A stretch of DNA of 5,621 nucleotides from DATEJJ01 sp051986465. GTDB taxonomy: Bacteria > Actinomycetota > Actinomycetes > Mycobacteriales > Micromonosporaceae. Below, piece by piece: positions 1 to 5,621 of this stretch (position 1 is the first letter of the stretch; each line of letters opens with the position of its first letter). The stretch is taken from the NCBI GenBank assembly GCA_051986465.1, contig JBPYFB010000418.1, positions 1 through 5,621 of the forward strand, in the 5' to 3' direction. A program made the translations under genes and the position numbers. A model generated the notes under the pieces. It was given only the letters and a program-made list of their open reading frames with translations, had not been told where the DNA came from and searched no databases.

Positions 1-785
1 CGCGCCGGGCAGCGGTTCGGGTGCGCGACCATTTCGACCCCGAGGCCGCCGAACGGCGCACCCGCCGAGTGTTCGACGACCGGTGGCTCGCGGTCGACCG
101 CACCATCCACGGCTGCGTCTCCATCCAGGGCGTCCTCGACCCCGACGGCGGCGAACTCGTCCTGAGCACACTCGGCACGCTAACCCCACCACCCATACCT
201 GGGGACACCCGCTCGCCCGGGGCGCGGCGAGCCGACGCCCTGGTACAGATGTGCCGGCTGGCCGGCGCCGCCACACCCGAGACGGGCGGCGCCAAGCCAC
301 ACGTGTCGGTGACCATCGACTGGCAGACCCTGCGCGACGGGCTGACCGCCACCGCGAGCGCCCCCGGCGGCAGGCTAGGGAGCGGGATCGGCATTCACCC
401 GTCAACGGCGCGGCGGCTGGCGTGTGACGCGACCCTGATCCCCGCCGTTCTCGGAACTGCCGGGGAACCGTTGGACATCGGTCGGGCGACCCGGGTTGTG
501 CCGGCGGGGATGCGTCGGGCGTTGGTACTGCGGGACGGCGGGTGTCGCTTCCCGGGCTGCGATCGTCCTCCACAATGGACAGACGCGCATCATCTGCAAC
601 CGTGGGCGCAGGGCGGCGCCACCCGCATGCAGAATCTTCTTCTACTGTGTAGGCACCACCACACCGCCGTACACGAAGGCGGCTGGCGACTCGACTACGA
701 CACCACCACCAACACCGTCACCGCGTACCGGCCCAACGGCACCCGCCTCGACATCACCGGCCAACCGCAAGGACCGGCACCCTAA
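1..785 (+). CDS. DUF222/HNH endonuclease (13E12-repeat family), 5'-truncated by window edge
   Basis: The frame is open from the left edge (first full codon at base 3) to a TAA at 783-785, so the N-terminus lies outside the window. Numbering from the in-frame GTG at 21 gives 254 residues. Residues 1-80 resemble the end of a DUF222 domain (pattern L-D-P-D-G-G near 39-44, then R-R-A-D-A-L-V near 69-75). Residues about 160-222 form a C-terminal HNH nuclease module: zinc-type cysteines C175 and C180, the D188-A-H-H core, N205, then C210 followed by H212-H214 and H218, ending E-G-G-W. The DUF222 plus HNH layout is that of the actinobacterial 13E12-repeat proteins, often multicopy and linked to mobile DNA, with mostly untested function. 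All expected HNH residues are present, so the nuclease module looks intact. The next gene starts at the base after the stop. The family call is firm; the cellular role is unknown. Confidence 0.9.
   Translation, partial: RRAAVRVRDHFDPEAAERRTRRVFDDRWLAVDRTIHGCVSIQGVLDPDGGELVLSTLGTLTPPPIPGDTRSPGARRADALVQMCRLAGAATPETGGAKPHVSVTIDWQTLRDGLTATASAPGGRLGSGIGIHPSTARRLACDATLIPAVLGTAGEPLDIGRATRVVPAGMRRALVLRDGGCRFPGCDRPPQWTDAHHLQPWAQGGATRMQNLLLLCRHHHTAVHEGGWRLDYDTTTNTVTAYRPNGTRLDITGQPQGPAP
769..773 (+). promoter_or_regulatory. Possible ribosome binding site for the hydrolase gene
   Basis: AAGGA lies inside the end of the HNH gene, 12 bases before the GTG at 786. The spacing is somewhat long. It is the only Shine-Dalgarno-like string near that start and would fit translation coupled to the upstream gene. 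Confidence 0.4.
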
Positions 786-1601
786 GTGGTGGATGGGGCC
801 ATCGAGTGGGTCGGGCACCGCGTCATCCGGGCCGGCGGCGCCGGGAGTGGCGTGGTCGAGCGGTCGTTTCGCTTGGCCAGGGCAACGTCCGTCATTCCTG
901 GCGTGTTATGGCTTCCGCCTTCGCCCCCCTCCGTACCGCGTCTGGTCCTGCTGGGTCACGGCGGCAGCGGGCACAAGGCAAGCGCGCGGAATGTCGGCTT
1001 GGCTTGCTGGTTCGCGACCCATGCCGGTCTCTCGGCGCTCGCGATCGATGGGCCCTACCACGGCGATCGAGTCGCCGCGCCGATGGCCGCCGCGGAGTAC
1101 CAGGCTCGCATGGCCGCCGAGGGGATCGACGCGGTACTCGACCGGTTGACCGACGAATGGCAGGCAAGCATAGACGCTCTCGGGGCGCTGCGGATGGTCG
1201 ATACCGGCAACCTCGGGTATCTCGGGATGTCGATGGGCACCCGGTTCGGTCTTCCCCTAGCGGCGAGGCTGGGCGACCGGCTGCGTTGCGTCGTCTTCGG
1301 CAAGTTCGGTCTCCAGCAAGCGTCGTTCATGCCCAAGGGTTTGGACATGCCGGCACGCGTCGCGAGCGATGCTCGGCGAGTCACCGCCCCCACTCTCTTT
1401 CACCTACAGTGGGACGACGAGATCTTCCCGAGGGGTGGCCAACTGGCCCTCTTCGACCTTCTGGGGTCACCGGACAAGGGCTCACAAGACAAACAGTTGA
1501 CTGCCTTCGCCGGCCGGCACGCGGAGACCAGGCCCGAAGCAATCGCCTTGTGGCGTGACTTCGTCGCCCGTCACCTGGCTGCTATCACCCCACCACCTTG
1601 A
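786..1601 (+). CDS. Alpha/beta-hydrolase (dienelactone hydrolase / prolyl-oligopeptidase-like)
   Basis: This encodes a 271-residue soluble serine hydrolase with no signal peptide or membrane segment visible. The fold's landmarks occur in order: an oxyanion-type loop H58-G-G-S-G62 after strand L53-V-L-L, the segment D88-G-P-Y-H-G93, the nucleophile elbow G147-M-S-M-G151 with S149 as the likely nucleophile, an acid at D210 or D211 in W-D-D-E, and a C-terminal histidine H245 in G-R-H-A-E. The catalytic triad therefore appears complete. Residues 94-135, between the D-G-P-Y-H-G segment and the elbow, are helix-rich and could form a lid. Start: GTG at 786 directly follows the HNH stop; a second GTG at 789 is equally possible, and AAGGA at 769-773 is the only upstream ribosome-binding candidate. 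The gene probably shares a transcript with the HNH gene. The substrate cannot be told: esters, lactones or peptides are all possible. The 3' end overlaps the opposing M48-like gene by 17 bp. Confidence 0.88.
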   Translation: MVDGAIEWVGHRVIRAGGAGSGVVERSFRLARATSVIPGVLWLPPSPPSVPRLVLLGHGGSGHKASARNVGLACWFATHAGLSALAIDGPYHGDRVAAPMAAAEYQARMAAEGIDAVLDRLTDEWQASIDALGALRMVDTGNLGYLGMSMGTRFGLPLAARLGDRLRCVVFGKFGLQQASFMPKGLDMPARVASDARRVTAPTLFHLQWDDEIFPRGGQLALFDLLGSPDKGSQDKQLTAFAGRHAETRPEAIALWRDFVARHLAAITPPP

Positions 1602-2772
1602 GATCCCGGTTGGCCTGTTGGGCGTACCGGTCCAGTTCGGTATCGATGCGTGCGTTGTCGGCACCGTCGAGCACAAATGTTGGTGCCTGTTCCGGGCGCG
1701 ACTCGACGAGATCGGCGCGCAGTCCCAGGGGCGGGTGCATCGCGTAGGGCGACGCACCCTCGCGGACGCTCGACTCGCGGCGCGTTCGCAGCCGCGGTGC
1801 GCCTTCGTACCGGACCGCGGCGGCCACCGCCGGCCAGGTCGATACCGGCGCGCGCGTCCGAGCCTGCTGGCGCAGCATCATCACTACCGGCTCGGCACAC
1901 AGCATGAGGTCGAGAAGTTCCGTCACAGCAACGGATCCGGCCACTTCAGCCGCCAACGCATCGGAGAAGTACCCGGCCCGCCAGGTGTCGCGTCGCGACG
2001 GTGCCACAAGTGCGAGCCGTACCAGCGTCACCGTGCCGCGTATCGCCGCGAAGACGGGCTTGACCAGCAGCTCGCCGATCCAGACCATCCCTTGTGTCGA
2101 GCTGACCTGGCGTACCGCTCCGCCCGCAACGGCCGCGACGATCGCCGGATCCTGCAGCGCCCGAATCGTCACGTCGCGCCCCGGGGTGAACACCGACGCC
2201 AATCTCACCAGAACGGTATCCGCCGGACCGATCAGCCGCCCACGCCTGGGATTCCCGTCAGTGAAGTGCGCGAGCTGGTGTGCCAGCAAGGCGACGCGCT
2301 GCTGCGGCCCAAGGGCTGTCCACAGTGGAACGCCAATGCTCAGGTACCGGCGGTGCAGCACCCCGTACCGGCCACCGTCGGCGGAGAATCCGGCGGAGAA
2401 TGCGTCCGCCAGGCAGATGAACCGGGGCTCGGGTACCCCGACCGCGGCAGCCACCCGGCCCACCAGTTCGCGCAGGGCAGGTGCCGCGCCCGGCGGCAGC
2501 ACGGTGGCGTGCCGGGGCAGCGGGGCGAAGCGCGGCCAGCACCCGACAGCCACTGCCACCAGAACCAGCCCGGGTACGAGCACCAAACTGGGGAACCCCC
2601 GCGTACACAGCCACGCGCCCGCGCCCAGAGCCGATAGAACCAGCGCGTGTACGAGCAGCGCGACACCGGTCGCCACCGCTCGACCAGTACTCCACCCCGG
2701 CCGGGTCAGCGGCCGGCCGCGGAGCGCATCGTGCTCCGCGACGATACGCAGGTACAGCCGATCTCGAGCCAC
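1585..2772 (-). CDS. M48-family metallopeptidase homologue, probable inactive pseudoprotease
   Basis: This is a 395-residue membrane-anchored protein of the M48 (Ste24/HtpX-like) type. Hydrophobic helices at about 33-56 and 60-79 form an N-terminal hairpin, and a third hydrophobic stretch covers about 235-256. The zinc-site segment is L-A-H165-Q-L-A-H169-F-T-D-G-N-P-R-R-G, where the family has HExxH: the catalytic Glu is Gln (codon CAG, plus-strand 2275-2277). The downstream family motif R-x-E-Y-x-x-D reads R265-A-G-Y-F-S-D271, so the third zinc-ligand Glu is Gly (codon GGG, 1972-1974). The C-terminal H346-P-P motif common in these proteins is kept, and the frame has no stop or shift. I infer a folded but catalytically dead protein. 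Start: GTG at 2772 is preferred because GATACT lies six bases upstream, as in leaderless actinomycete promoters. An in-frame TTG at 2805 would add 11 residues but abuts a hairpin. Neither start has a good ribosome binding site. The gene could be read through from the MFS gene upstream. Confidence 0.8.
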   Translation of the reverse strand: MARDRLYLRIVAEHDALRGRPLTRPGWSTGRAVATGVALLVHALVLSALGAGAWLCTRGFPSLVLVPGLVLVAVAVGCWPRFAPLPRHATVLPPGAAPALRELVGRVAAAVGVPEPRFICLADAFSAGFSADGGRYGVLHRRYLSIGVPLWTALGPQQRVALLAHQLAHFTDGNPRRGRLIGPADTVLVRLASVFTPGRDVTIRALQDPAIVAAVAGGAVRQVSSTQGMVWIGELLVKPVFAAIRGTVTLVRLALVAPSRRDTWRAGYFSDALAAEVAGSVAVTELLDLMLCAEPVVMMLRQQARTRAPVSTWPAVAAAVRYEGAPRLRTRRESSVREGASPYAMHPPLGLRADLVESRPEQAPTFVLDGADNARIDTELDRYAQQANRDLKVVG

Positions 2773-2778
2773 GCGCCC

Positions 2779-2784
2779 AGTATC
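2779..2784 (-). promoter_or_regulatory. Possible -10 element for a leaderless M48-like transcript
   Basis: GATACT on the minus strand keeps the key A (second) and T (last) positions of the actinomycete TAnnnT -10 box. It ends six bases before the GTG at 2772, the spacing that puts the transcription start on the start codon. No convincing -35 box is visible, so this is a weak call. It is used mainly to decide between two possible starts. Confidence 0.3.
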
Positions 2785-2807
2785 CGAGGTCCCGCAATCA
2801 AGCAACA

Positions 2808-2842
2808 GGGGCGCGACGGGGGCACGACAGCCGCCGCGCCCC
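2808..2842 (-). terminator. GC-rich hairpin between MFS and M48-like genes (possible terminator)
   Basis: Arms 2808-2818 and 2832-2842 pair over 11 positions on the minus-strand RNA: ten Watson-Crick pairs and one G-U, with a 13-base loop. It begins 27 bases after the MFS stop codon. There is no run of U after the stem, only a mildly T-rich stretch, so it would be a U-less actinomycete-type terminator or an attenuator. A competing 6-bp stem (2818-2823 with 2838-2843) could form instead. The rest of the 2773-2869 gap holds no gene that I can see. Confidence 0.4.
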
Positions 2843-2869
2843 CGGTCAGAACTTCGTGCCGCCTGCTAC

Positions 2870-4300
2870 CTATCCGGCCTTGACCAGATCGGGCTCGGAG
2901 CTCGCCGGCTGCTCGATAGGACTGGTGCGGCTGGTACGGCCGAGCATCAACAGGCTGACCGGGATGCCGACCGCGACAAGCGCCGCGGCGACGACCAGGC
3001 CGAGCTGGTACCCCTCCAGGAAGCGGTGCAGCGCGGGACCGGTGACCGCGTGCTCGCGGGCGTTCACGATCGCGCCGAGGATCGTGATGCCGAGCAGCCC
3101 GAACACCTCACGCGAGACGTTGAGCATGCCGGAGGCGACACCGGCGCGGGACGCCGGCAGCACGCTGATGATGGCGTTGGTCAGTGGGATCAGCAGTCCG
3201 CCGCCGAGGCCGTACAGCAGGAACCACGGCAGCAGGTCGCCGTAGCCGGAGCCTTCGCCGACCGTGGAGAGGCCGCCGACCGCGATCGCCATCAGGCCGA
3301 GCGCGACGGCGACGGTGCGACCGGTACCGAAGCGGGCCTCGACGCGCGGCGCGAAGGCGGCGACCACGGCCATGACCAGAGCCATCGGGACGAAGCCGGC
3401 ACCCGCGCCGGTGGGCGAGAAGCCGAGGACGTTCTGCAGGTAGATCGCCGTGAAAAAGTAGATGCCGAATACTCCGAACGCCCAGAGGCCGATCGAGATC
3501 AGGCCGCCGCTGAATGTCCGTACCCGGAAGAATGTCAGGTCCACCATCGGGTCGGCGCCGCGCGTCTCCACCGCGAGGAACGCGGCGGCCGCCGCGGCGG
3601 CCACGGCGAACGCCGCGAGGATCAGCCCGGAGGTCCAGCCGCGGGTCTCGCCCTCGATGAGGGCGTAGGTCAAGGCCAGCAGCGCGACGGACGAGGTGGC
3701 GAGCCCGGGGAGGTCCAGCCGGCGCCGCGCGCCCCGCTGTCCACTTGGGATGGTCACAATGGACAGTGCGGCGGTGACCACGCCGAACGGCACGTTCACC
3801 AGGAAAATCCAGCCCCAGGAGGCGTGCTGGCTCAGGTAGCCGCCGACGAGCGGGCCGACGGCGAGTGCCAGCGCGCCGACGCCGCCCCACACGCCGACGG
3901 CGACGCCGCGTTCGCGCGGGTCGGGAAAGAGCGCCGGCAGCAGGGCCAGCGCGGTGGGGGTCAGCAGTGCCGCGCCGACGCCTTGCAGGGCGCGCGCGGC
4001 GATGAGAACCTCCTGGCTGCCGGCGAGGCCGGCGGCGAGTGAGGCGAGCGTGAAGATGCCGAGGCCGGCGAGGAACACCGACCGCTTGCCGAGCACGTCG
4101 GCCAGGCGGCCGCCGACCAGCAGCAGGCCCGCGAAGACCAGGATGTACGCGCTCGCGATCCACTCCAGGCCCGAGATCGTCAGCCGCAGATCCCGCTGTA
4201 TCGACGGCAGCGCGACGTTCACAACGTTGTTGTCCAGGTACGTCATAAAAGTGGCGAGCGCTACCGCGACGAGCGCCGGCCACCTCCGGTTGCTTTCCAT
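2870..4300 (-). CDS. DHA2-family MFS multidrug efflux transporter (EmrB/QacA type, 14 TM)
   Basis: This 476-residue inner-membrane protein is a proton-driven drug exporter by family. Visible signatures: L22-D-N-N-V-V-N-V-A-L-P32 at the end of TM1, motif A G63-G-R-L-A-D-V-L-G-K-R73 in the TM2-TM3 loop, R103-A-L-Q-G in TM4, antiporter motif C G142-A-L-A-L-A-V-G-P-L-V-G-G154 in TM5, and W162-G-W-I-F-L-V-N-V-P-F-G173 leading into TM6. The L-T-Y-A-L-I-E-G segment (210-217) in the extra central helices and the P-L-T-N-A (372-376) and A-G-V-A-S-G (386-391) regions fit the 14-helix DHA2 class, as does the length. TM8 has a seven-alanine run (234-240). Start: ATG at 4298-4300 with GGAGGGGG eight bases upstream; the frame stays open further upstream, but that part is antisense to tetR and not MFS-like. 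It is divergent from the TetR gene and probably repressed by it through the shared operator. The exported compound is unknown. Confidence 0.95.
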   Translation of the reverse strand: MESNRRWPALVAVALATFMTYLDNNVVNVALPSIQRDLRLTISGLEWIASAYILVFAGLLLVGGRLADVLGKRSVFLAGLGIFTLASLAAGLAGSQEVLIAARALQGVGAALLTPTALALLPALFPDPRERGVAVGVWGGVGALALAVGPLVGGYLSQHASWGWIFLVNVPFGVVTAALSIVTIPSGQRGARRRLDLPGLATSSVALLALTYALIEGETRGWTSGLILAAFAVAAAAAAAFLAVETRGADPMVDLTFFRVRTFSGGLISIGLWAFGVFGIYFFTAIYLQNVLGFSPTGAGAGFVPMALVMAVVAAFAPRVEARFGTGRTVAVALGLMAIAVGGLSTVGEGSGYGDLLPWFLLYGLGGGLLIPLTNAIISVLPASRAGVASGMLNVSREVFGLLGITILGAIVNAREHAVTGPALHRFLEGYQLGLVVAAALVAVGIPVSLLMLGRTSRTSPIEQPASSEPDLVKAG

Positions 4301-4308
4301 GCCCGCGT

Positions 4309-4316
4309 CCCCCTCC
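4309..4316 (-). promoter_or_regulatory. Ribosome binding site of the MFS gene
   Basis: GGAGGGGG on the minus strand ends eight bases before the ATG at 4300 (eleven bases if only the GGAGG core is counted). It fixes this ATG as the start rather than upstream in-frame codons. Confidence 0.75.
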
Positions 4317-4318
4317 GA

Positions 4319-4324
4319 ACTATA
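4319..4324 (-). promoter_or_regulatory. Predicted -10 element of the MFS promoter
   Basis: TATAGT on the minus strand lies in the left outer arm of the palindrome. It would start transcription at about 4312-4314, giving a leader of only about 12-14 bases that begins inside the Shine-Dalgarno string. No good -35 box is seen; the expected -35 position falls within the GTAC repeats. Confidence 0.5.
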
Positions 4325-4363
4325 CGTCGTACATGTACAACGTACATGGGAACTTGTACGTTG

Positions 4364-4369
4364 TATAGT
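4364..4369 (+). promoter_or_regulatory. Predicted -10 element of the tetR promoter (leaderless)
   Basis: TATAGT is followed by six bases and then GTG at 4376, so the transcription start would coincide with the start codon. There is no Shine-Dalgarno sequence before that GTG. The -35 region falls in the central GTAC repeats and matches consensus poorly, as is common for regulated actinomycete promoters. Confidence 0.55.
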
Positions 4370-4375
4370 TGTCAA

Positions 4376-5032
4376 GTGGCTACCGACCGGCTGAGCCGTA
4401 CGACCGTCGCCGAGCACGCGCTGAAGCTCGCCGACGCCGAGGGGCTGGGCGCCGTCACGATTCGGCGGCTCGCACAGGAGCTCGGTGTGACACCGATGGC
4501 GCTCTACTGGCACTTCAAGAACAAGGACGAGCTACTCGTCGGCCTCACCGACCATGTGCTCTCCCGCGTGGTCGCGACCCGGGCGCCCGGCGATCCGTGG
4601 CGGCAGCAGCTACGGGCGATGGTGGAGGCACTGGTGGGTGCGATGCGCGAGCACCCCTCGCTGCACGAGCTGCTCCAGTCGATCGACAAGCAGGGGTCAC
4701 CGAACCTCACCCGCGCCACCAACGATGCGCTGGAACTCCTGGGCCGGGGCGGCATCGGCCTGGAAGAGGGCTACTGGATCGCGTCGTACCTCATGCACGG
4801 CTCCATCGGCCTCGTCGCCACGCAGCCGGGCTGCCCGCTGACAATGTCGCCGCGGGAGGCCGCGGAGTGGCGGCGGCAGAAGCGCCTGTCGATGGAGCAG
4901 TTGCCCGCCGACGAGTACCCGAACATCGTGGCGCTGGCCCGCACGTACGAGCGCGAACCGGACATCGAGCAGTACTACCGGTTCGGCATCGACACGCTCA
5001 TGGCGGGCGTGGAAGCGCACGCGAAAGACTGA
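4376..5032 (+). CDS. TetR-family transcriptional repressor, likely regulator of the divergent MFS pump
   Basis: This is a 218-residue DNA-binding regulator. The N-terminal domain (about 8-55) carries the TetR helix-turn-helix: T28-I-R-R-L-A-Q-E-L-G37-V-T-P-M-A-L-Y-W-H-F47, followed by K48-N-K-D-E-L-L, a near-canonical match. The C-terminal ligand and dimer domain ends in F-G-I-D-T-L-M-A-G-V-E, as in TetR_C_1-type members that often control efflux pumps. Start: GTG at 4376 is chosen over the ATG at 4346 because the ATG lies inside the operator palindrome and would add ten Cys-containing residues unlike the family; a -10 box sits six bases before the GTG, implying a leaderless mRNA. The gene is divergent from the MFS transporter with 75 bp between the starts, which implies autoregulation and pump control. 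The inducing ligand is unknown. The last 58 bp overlap the opposing DapA-like gene. Confidence 0.93.
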   Translation: MATDRLSRTTVAEHALKLADAEGLGAVTIRRLAQELGVTPMALYWHFKNKDELLVGLTDHVLSRVVATRAPGDPWRQQLRAMVEALVGAMREHPSLHELLQSIDKQGSPNLTRATNDALELLGRGGIGLEEGYWIASYLMHGSIGLVATQPGCPLTMSPREAAEWRRQKRLSMEQLPADEYPNIVALARTYEREPDIEQYYRFGIDTLMAGVEAHAKD

Positions 5033-5621
5033 TGCAGGGCCGCCGCGACCGACTCGGGGCTCGCGGGGAGCAGCGGCAAACGCACGGCCGCGGTGGGGAT
5101 GCGCCCCTGCGCGTGCAGGACGCCCTTGATGACCGTCGGATTCGGCTCGGCGAACAGCGCCGCGGACAGCGGGGCGAGGCGGTGCCCGGTCTCCCGCGCG
5201 GTGGCGACGTCGCCCGCGTGCCAGGCGCGGATCAGTTCGGCGAAGCGCGCCGTGGCGACGTGGGCGGAGGCGAGGATGCCGCCGTGCGCGCCGAGCGCGA
5301 GCAGGGGCGAGATGAACGCGTCGTCGCCGCCGAGAATCGCGAAGCCGGCCGGGTGGTCGCCGCACAGGGCGACGCTGTCGGCGTTGATTCCGCCGCCCGA
5401 ATACTTCACACCCACCACTCCGGGTATGCCGGCCAGCTGGCGCAGGGCGTCGACGGAGAGGTACTGCCCGGTACGGTACGGGACGTCGTATACGACCAGC
5501 GGTACCGGACTGTCCGCGGCGAGCGCCCGGAAATGGGCGACGACACCGGCTTCGCCGGGGCGCACGAACGACGGTACGGTGCACAGCGCGGCGCTGACCC
5601 ACGGACGCTCGCCGAGCGCGC
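4975..5621 (-). CDS. DapA/dihydrodipicolinate synthase-family aldolase, 5'-truncated by window edge
   Basis: This is the C-terminal part of a class I (Schiff-base) aldolase of the DHDPS/N-acetylneuraminate lyase family. The frame is open to the right edge and ends with TAG at 4975-4977. Numbering from the internal GTG at 5565: Y26-D-V-P-Y-R-T-G33 holds the catalytic Tyr and the Arg equivalent to E. coli DapA Tyr133 and Arg138; V51-G-V-K-Y55 holds the Schiff-base Lys54 (Lys161 equivalent, codon 5404-5406). G79-G-D-D-A-F and the G-A-H-G-G-I-L-A-S segment follow, then the family's E140-P-N-P-T-V-I-K. Retained Arg is compatible with true DHDPS activity (lysine and diaminopimelate synthesis), but many paralogues act on other 2-keto acids, and the Thr-Thr and second-Tyr region is off-window. 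Residues 179-196 are encoded across the tetR 3' end and look like an extension past the usual family end. No lysine-pathway neighbour is visible, so no gene symbol is given. Confidence 0.9.
   Translation of the reverse strand, partial: ALGERPWVSAALCTVPSFVRPGEAGVVAHFRALAADSPVPLVVYDVPYRTGQYLSVDALRQLAGIPGVVGVKYSGGGINADSVALCGDHPAGFAILGGDDAFISPLLALGAHGGILASAHVATARFAELIRAWHAGDVATARETGHRLAPLSAALFAEPNPTVIKGVLHAQGRIPTAAVRLPLLPASPESVAAALHQSFACASTPAMSVSMPNR

Larger units (their letters stand above)
4318..4370. promoter_or_regulatory. Operator and divergent promoter region of the TetR/MFS pair
   Basis: This 53-bp block has 20 G/C by count (38%), far below the surrounding DNA, and is an imperfect palindrome centred on base 4344. 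The outer arms AACTATAC (4318-4325) and GTATAGTT (4363-4370) match perfectly; over 21-base arms, 17 positions are complementary. Nested inside are a perfect 11-bp inverted repeat (4336-4346 with 4356-4366, 9-base spacer) and a 10-bp palindrome GTACATGTAC (4329-4338). Four GTAC cores start at 4329, 4335, 4342 and 4356, and CGTACATG occurs twice, 13 bp apart. Position and symmetry fit binding of one or more TetR dimers between the two -10 boxes, which would block both promoters. Which repeat is the true operator cannot be told by eye. Confidence 0.85.

Noticed and set aside
1555..2637. Plus-strand open frame of 360 codons
   Set aside because: It overlaps the M48-like gene on the other strand, has a low-complexity Arg/Pro/His-rich product, and starts inside the hydrolase gene.
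2806..2869. Possible small gene between the MFS and M48-like genes
   Set aside because: It is only 64 bases long and mostly taken up by the hairpin. No start with a ribosome binding site was seen.
3581..3620. GCC/GCG-rich tract that resembles a simple repeat
   Set aside because: It encodes the alanine run in TM8 of the transporter. It is a codon-bias effect, not an independent repeat element.
1904..4042. Very long plus-strand open frame (712 codons) across the M48-like and MFS genes
   Set aside because: It is antisense to two genes with clear family motifs. Its translation is rich in D, R, G, A and Q with no domain pattern, as expected for the shadow of high-GC coding DNA.
4346..4375. ATG start for the TetR gene
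   Set aside because: It lies within the palindrome and upstream of the predicted -10 box. The ten added residues are not TetR-like, and the GTG at 4376 fits a leaderless start.
4301..4513. N-terminal extension of the MFS protein by 71 residues
   Set aside because: It is antisense to tetR and crosses the operator, and the extra residues are not membrane-like. A good ribosome binding site precedes the ATG at 4300.
4697..5602. Minus-strand open frame of 301 codons
   Set aside because: It is an Arg-rich out-of-frame shadow of the DapA-like gene and of the antisense of tetR, with no recognisable motif.
1..5621. CRISPR array, tRNA, insertion sequence or novel defence system
   Set aside because: No regularly spaced direct repeats, cloverleaf, transposase motifs or terminal inverted repeats were seen. 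Every gene belongs to a recognisable family, and the set does not form a known or plausible new defence cassette.

Overview
The window is high-GC DNA with the hallmarks of an actinomycete chromosome: strong G/C bias at third codon positions, GTG starts, a DUF222/HNH ('13E12 repeat') endonuclease gene, and a divergent TetR/DHA2-transporter pair with a probably leaderless regulator mRNA. The order or genus cannot be fixed from the sequence alone. No rRNA, tRNA, CRISPR array, insertion sequence or replication origin was seen.

Layout, left to right. (1) Bases 1-785 (+) are the 3' part of a DUF222/HNH endonuclease gene, cut by the left edge. (2) An alpha/beta-hydrolase gene (786-1601, +) begins at the base after the HNH stop codon, so the two may be translationally coupled. 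(3) A membrane-anchored M48-type metallopeptidase homologue (1585-2772, -) converges on the hydrolase with a 17-bp tail overlap. Its HExxH motif reads HQLAH and the expected third zinc-ligand Glu reads Gly, so it looks like a pseudoprotease. (4) A DHA2-type 14-helix MFS drug transporter (2870-4300, -) lies upstream of the M48 gene on the same strand, separated by a stretch containing a strong GC-rich hairpin. (5) A TetR-family repressor (4376-5032, +) is divergent from the transporter. (6) The 3' part of a DapA/DHDPS-family aldolase gene (4975-5621, -) runs off the right edge and overlaps the tetR 3' end by 58 bp.

The clearest functional unit is the TetR/MFS pair. Their 75-bp intergenic region contains an AT-rich nested palindrome (4318-4370, 38% GC by count). 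Its outer arms are two mirror-image TATAGT -10 elements, and its interior carries four GTAC cores. The expected circuit is that the TetR protein represses both its own gene and the efflux pump until a ligand, probably a pump substrate, releases it. The hydrolase, pseudoprotease and DapA-like protein have no obvious link to this circuit.

Most of the window is ordinary accessory actinomycete content. The observations most worth following are the doubly degenerate M48 active site and the compact symmetric operator/promoter.
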